Positions 8,022 to 10,177 of a stretch of DNA of 10,177 bases are shown here, in pieces. The notes beneath the pieces were generated by a model that saw only the letters and a list, made by a program, of their open reading frames with translations, ran no database searches and was not told where the DNA came from. The stretch's first letter is position 1; every line of letters begins with the position of its first letter. Source of the DNA: Butyricicoccus sp. (GTDB lineage Bacteria > Bacillota > Clostridia > Oscillospirales > Butyricicoccaceae); assembly GCA_020025885.1 (NCBI GenBank), contig JAHHRJ010000060.1:1-10177 (forward strand), given 5' to 3'. A program made the translations under genes and the position numbers.

Positions 8022-8185
8022 TAGGGGTTATCTAAAAAGTCGAAATTCTGGTCTTTTTCTACAATGAGCAGCATCTATTGCGTTGAAAATACGCGGAATC
8101 CATCAAGGATTTCTGCGTTTTTGCTGTGCATCTACGCACTCACTGCGAAAAATTCGTCGATTTCTTTGTTTTCAAATGCGCCCTA
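8022..8185. mobile_element. MITE-like element, long copy
   Basis: A 164-bp element beginning TAGGGGTTATCTAAAAAG and ending TTTTCAAATGCGCCCTA. The ends are imperfect inverted repeats flanked by TA, the duplication expected from IS630/Tc1-type transposition. It matches the copy at 8232-8361 along its length except for 35 extra bases at about 8077-8111. It encodes no transposase, so any movement would need one supplied elsewhere. Its left end is 18 bp from the start codon of the surface-protein gene, just outside the ribosome binding site, so that gene's leader or promoter must lie in or beyond it. Family assignment is inference. Confidence 0.65.
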
Positions 8186-8231
8186 ATAAAGTACAAAAAA
8201 GTAAGTAATTCATCAAAAATACGCAAAATAT
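8186..8231 (-). promoter_or_regulatory. AT-rich spacer between the repeats, weak promoter candidate for the surface gene
   Basis: On the minus strand this 46-bp AT-rich spacer contains TTGATG, then 17 bases, then TACTTT, a poor match to -35/-10 boxes directed at the surface-protein gene. If it is used, the leader would include the whole long repeat copy. No better promoter was found within the repeats. Confidence 0.2.
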
Positions 8232-8361
8232 TAGGGGCTATCTGAAAAGTCGAAATTCTGGTCTTTTTCTACAATGAGCGGCATCTCCTGCGTTTTTTGT
8301 CTTGCATCCACACACTCATTGCGAAAAGTTCGTCGATTTCCTTGTTTTCAGATACGCCCTA
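8232..8361. mobile_element. MITE-like element, short copy
   Basis: A 130-bp direct copy of the 8022-8185 element, 46 bp away and in the same orientation. Its ends are better preserved: TAGGGGCTATCTGAAAA and TTTTCAGATACGCCCTA are inverted repeats over 17 bases with two mismatches. A subterminal inverted repeat is also present (CAATGAG 8272-8278 with CTCATTG 8315-8321), so the element could fold on itself. The shared block of about 37 bases after GGGG (TCTACAATGAG included) is nearly identical in the two copies. Small open frames inside it are not judged to be genes. Confidence 0.68.
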
Positions 8362-8453
8362 AATCGTATGATAAAATCATACAGGAGGAGTGGGTAGGTG
8401 TCAAGTGGATTACAAGACTTTGTGGTAAATTAAGGAAAGAACCACAAATAATA
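8362..8453 (+). other. Orphan expression signals without a recognisable gene
   Basis: Directly after the short repeat copy come a perfect 7-bp inverted repeat (GTATGAT 8366-8372, ATCATAC 8376-8382), containing a -10-like TATGAT, and then AGGAGG at 8383-8388. The only start at suitable spacing is GTG 8398, giving an 11-codon frame that ends at TAA 8431-8433. A second small stem (TTGTGGT 8420-8426, ACCACAA 8441-8447) follows. This may be the remnant 5' end of a lost plus-strand gene. A functional tiny peptide cannot be excluded, but nothing supports one. Confidence 0.3.
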
Positions 8454-8492
8454 TAAAAAAATCCTGCTGCTTTTGGGAAAAGCAACAGGATT
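8454..8492 (-). terminator. Intrinsic terminator of the oxidoreductase gene
   Basis: AATCCTG (8460-8466) pairs with CAGGATT (8486-8492) and TGCTTTT (8468-8474) with AAAAGCA (8478-8484), with one internal mismatch and a 3-base loop. On the minus strand the stem runs into a T-run (complement of the As at 8455-8461). It starts 7 bases beyond the stop codon of the 8500-10098 gene. Confidence 0.9.
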
Positions 8493-8499
8493 CAGAAAT

Positions 8500-10098
8500 T
8501 TATTCGCCGCAGTATTTATGCAGAGTTTGGCGCACAGCGCCCTTACCAGCAATCAATTCACGGAAGTATTCGGTTACCTTGTCTGCAACACCAACTTCAT
8601 AGAGGTTGACACCGAAAATTGCCTTGGAGGATAAAATCGGATAAAGCTGTGCTTCTGTTACCTTTTCTACACCCAAAGTGATGCCTGCGAGATGCTTTTG
8701 CAGCATTTCCAGATTGGGATCTGGGCTGAGCTCGAATGGTTCGCCGTTGTCATCTACACCGAGCAAATAACGGAGCCAGCCAGCTAGTACGAGCGGCAGA
8801 TACTTGAGGCGGCATACACGGTACTTTGGCAGTGTGGAGTCATAGTAGCCTTCTAATGTCTGTCCAAAGCGGATCGCTAGCTTTTGAGAGGTATCTGTTG
8901 CGATACGCTGTGGGGTATCTGGCATAAAGGGGTTGGGGTAACGCACCGCAAGTGCCTCATGCAGGTACTCAAGCGGGTCGATAACACCAGGATCAGAAAC
9001 CATCGGCATTGCTTCCAGCTCACTCATGTGTGTGATGAGGTTCACAAGGTCTTGATCCTTCATCTCATCGTGGATCTTGGTGTAGCCAAGCAGACAGCCG
9101 TAAACAGCCAGTGCAGTGTCATTTGGGTTTAGGCAGGTGCAGCCCTTCATATTTGCAGTCTTGGATACGATATCTGCACGGGTGAAGATAATACCAAGCT
9201 GTTCAAGCGGTGGATGACCGAGGGGGAAATTATCCTCCAACAGCAGATACTGCGGCTTTTCGGTATTGACAAAAGGTGCAGCAACGGTACCCTTTTGGGT
9301 CTCAAATGGCATCATACCGTCCAAACCATCTGCTTTGAGCTGCTTTGCGATCTCTGGATCTGGATGTGGAGTAATCTTATCAATCATCGTGATCGGGAAG
9401 GTAATCTGCTCAGACAGATAGGCGAGCTCTTCCTCATCGATCAGACCAGCGGATTTCCATGCATATGCAAGTTCCATCATAGACCACCGCAGACGCTTGC
9501 TGTTGTTTTTGCAGTTATCCATAGAAACCAGTGCGATCGGTTGACCGCAGGTGTGTAGACGATACAGGCACAGCGCAACCAGGTGACCGATAAAGCTGCA
9601 AGCCTTCGCTGGACCATTTTGCATGTCAGCTTCCACATCTGGATAGAGGTTTTTTGCATTGTCACGCAGAGGATAGGCTTTTTCTGTGATGGTAAAAGAA
9701 ACCATCTGAAGGGTTGGAGCTGCAAAGATCTCAGAAACACGCGCATAATCTGTGGACAGCGCAAGAGATTCTGCAATAGAAGCAACGACTTCCTTTTTGA
9801 TGCGTCCGTCAGAATAGAGCGTAACAGCGATCGAAAGGTTATCATATGCCTGATAGCAGCGATCGATCAGCTCCTCGTCAAATGATTCACAGCAGATGAT
9901 ACCTGTGTCAGTTAAGCCAGCGTTCAGCATACGCTGTGCCAAAACAGCAGGGAATGCACGAAGAATATTACCTGCGCCAAAATGCAGCCATGTGGGAGCA
10001 GCTTTTGTATGTGTACGCATCGCAGAAATATCATAACGCGGCATGCGGTAGTTTTCCCAAGCCAGCGTATTCTGCAAACTTTCTAAATTTAATTTCAT
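8500..10098 (-). CDS. Mannitol dehydrogenase family oxidoreductase (polyol or hexuronate)
   Basis: A 532-residue member of the long-chain polyol-specific dehydrogenase family, which includes mannitol 2-dehydrogenase, fructuronate reductase (UxuB) and tagaturonate reductase (UxaB). These are cytoplasmic NAD(P)-dependent enzymes interconverting a ketose or keto-uronate and its alcohol. Visible features: MPRYD block at 19-23; Rossmann motif HFGAGNILRAF at 39-49; DKITPHPDP from about 240; C-terminal domain with MKGCTCLNPNDTALAVYGCLLGY from 317. Lys318 and Asn324 fit the catalytic Lys and Asn, but Asp327 stands where UxuB has His. It is about 45 residues longer than E. coli UxuB or UxaB. The start has GGTGA 6 bases upstream and a second purine run (AAAGGA) farther back. 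Substrate cannot be assigned. The aldolase genes nearby suggest sugar-alcohol or sugar-acid catabolism, and an upstream operon partner may lie outside the window. Confidence 0.85.
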   Translation of the reverse strand: MKLNLESLQNTLAWENYRMPRYDISAMRTHTKAAPTWLHFGAGNILRAFPAVLAQRMLNAGLTDTGIICCESFDEELIDRCYQAYDNLSIAVTLYSDGRIKKEVVASIAESLALSTDYARVSEIFAAPTLQMVSFTITEKAYPLRDNAKNLYPDVEADMQNGPAKACSFIGHLVALCLYRLHTCGQPIALVSMDNCKNNSKRLRWSMMELAYAWKSAGLIDEEELAYLSEQITFPITMIDKITPHPDPEIAKQLKADGLDGMMPFETQKGTVAAPFVNTEKPQYLLLEDNFPLGHPPLEQLGIIFTRADIVSKTANMKGCTCLNPNDTALAVYGCLLGYTKIHDEMKDQDLVNLITHMSELEAMPMVSDPGVIDPLEYLHEALAVRYPNPFMPDTPQRIATDTSQKLAIRFGQTLEGYYDSTLPKYRVCRLKYLPLVLAGWLRYLLGVDDNGEPFELSPDPNLEMLQKHLAGITLGVEKVTEAQLYPILSSKAIFGVNLYEVGVADKVTEYFRELIAGKGAVRQTLHKYCGE

Positions 10099-10156
10099 GT
10101 ATTTTCACCAATCCTTTTTAACGGTTGATTGCATAATGAAGTTGGACACTTAATAA

Positions 10157-10176
10157 AAAAATCCATAGTGATTTTT
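10157..10176 (-). terminator. Weak AT-rich hairpin at the window edge
   Basis: AAAAATC (10157-10163) pairs with GATTTTT (10170-10176) around a 6-base loop, and on the minus strand two more Ts follow. It could be the terminator of a gene beyond the window, which would make the oxidoreductase the first gene of its transcript. The stem has only one G-C pair, so the call is tentative. The rest of 10099-10177 holds no gene and no promoter I can call. Confidence 0.25.
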
Positions 10177-10177
10177 C

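Noticed and set aside
8022..8361. CRISPR array
   Set aside because: Only two long, diverged copies are present, with internal inverted repeats and no regular spacers.
8022..8361. Paired structured RNAs or tandem riboswitch upstream of the surface gene
   Set aside because: Terminal inverted repeats, TA flanks and the internal indel fit a transposable repeat better. No known riboswitch core is recognisable and a surface protein is an unlikely target.
8274..8456. A 60-codon plus-strand frame running through the short repeat copy
   Set aside because: Most of it is repeat sequence, and it has no ribosome binding site at its ATG. Such frames are typical spurious translations of intergenic repeats.
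10132..10155. Possible IS3-type end (AGTTGGACACTTA)
   Set aside because: The short match to remembered IS3-family ends is too weak. There is no partner inverted repeat and no transposase in the window.

Overview
The window reads as a chromosomal segment of a Gram-positive, probably clostridial (Oscillospirales-like) gut-type bacterium. Evidence: purine-rich Shine-Dalgarno sites (AAGGAG, GAGG), compact hairpin/T-run terminators, and a giant secreted protein ending in three SLH domains behind a Gly/Ser and Lys/Pro linker. The taxonomic guess is inference; no rRNA or other marker gene is present.

Layout. Positions 63-914 (minus) encode the catalytic subunit of a tagatose-bisphosphate aldolase (GatY/KbaY type, class II zinc aldolase). 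Across a 170-bp divergent control region, 1085-2410 (plus) encodes its partner subunit (GatZ/KbaZ type). The control region holds two separate inverted repeats and a plausible minus-strand promoter. Two back-to-back terminators (2419-2451 plus, 2487-2516 minus) separate gatZ from a convergent giant gene, 2526-8003 (minus). It encodes an 1825-residue surface protein: signal peptide, short Cys/His cluster, beta-helix-like region, several Ig-like modules, six BIG2-type repeats, linker, three SLH domains. Positions 8022-8361 carry two diverged copies of a MITE-like element with TA-flanked imperfect terminal inverted repeats, one ending 18 bp from the surface gene start. A short orphan stretch with a perfect palindrome and AGGAGG follows (8362-8453). 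Positions 8500-10098 (minus) encode a polyol/hexuronate oxidoreductase of the long-chain mannitol dehydrogenase family, with its own terminator. The remaining 79 bp is the upstream region of that gene.

How the genes fit together. The aldolase pair splits tagatose 1,6-bisphosphate into glycerone phosphate and glyceraldehyde 3-phosphate. The oxidoreductase would supply or consume a ketose or keto-uronate. Together they suggest a sugar, sugar-alcohol or sugar-acid catabolic locus whose transporter and kinase are not in the window. The surface protein looks functionally unrelated and may be an accessory insertion, given the adjacent repeats, its own terminator and its internal base-composition shift. 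I found no CRISPR array, tRNA, rRNA, phage or defence gene. The strongest leads are the repeat pair next to the surface gene, the mosaic surface gene itself, the split and palindrome-controlled aldolase pair, and an Asp where the oxidoreductase family normally has its catalytic His.
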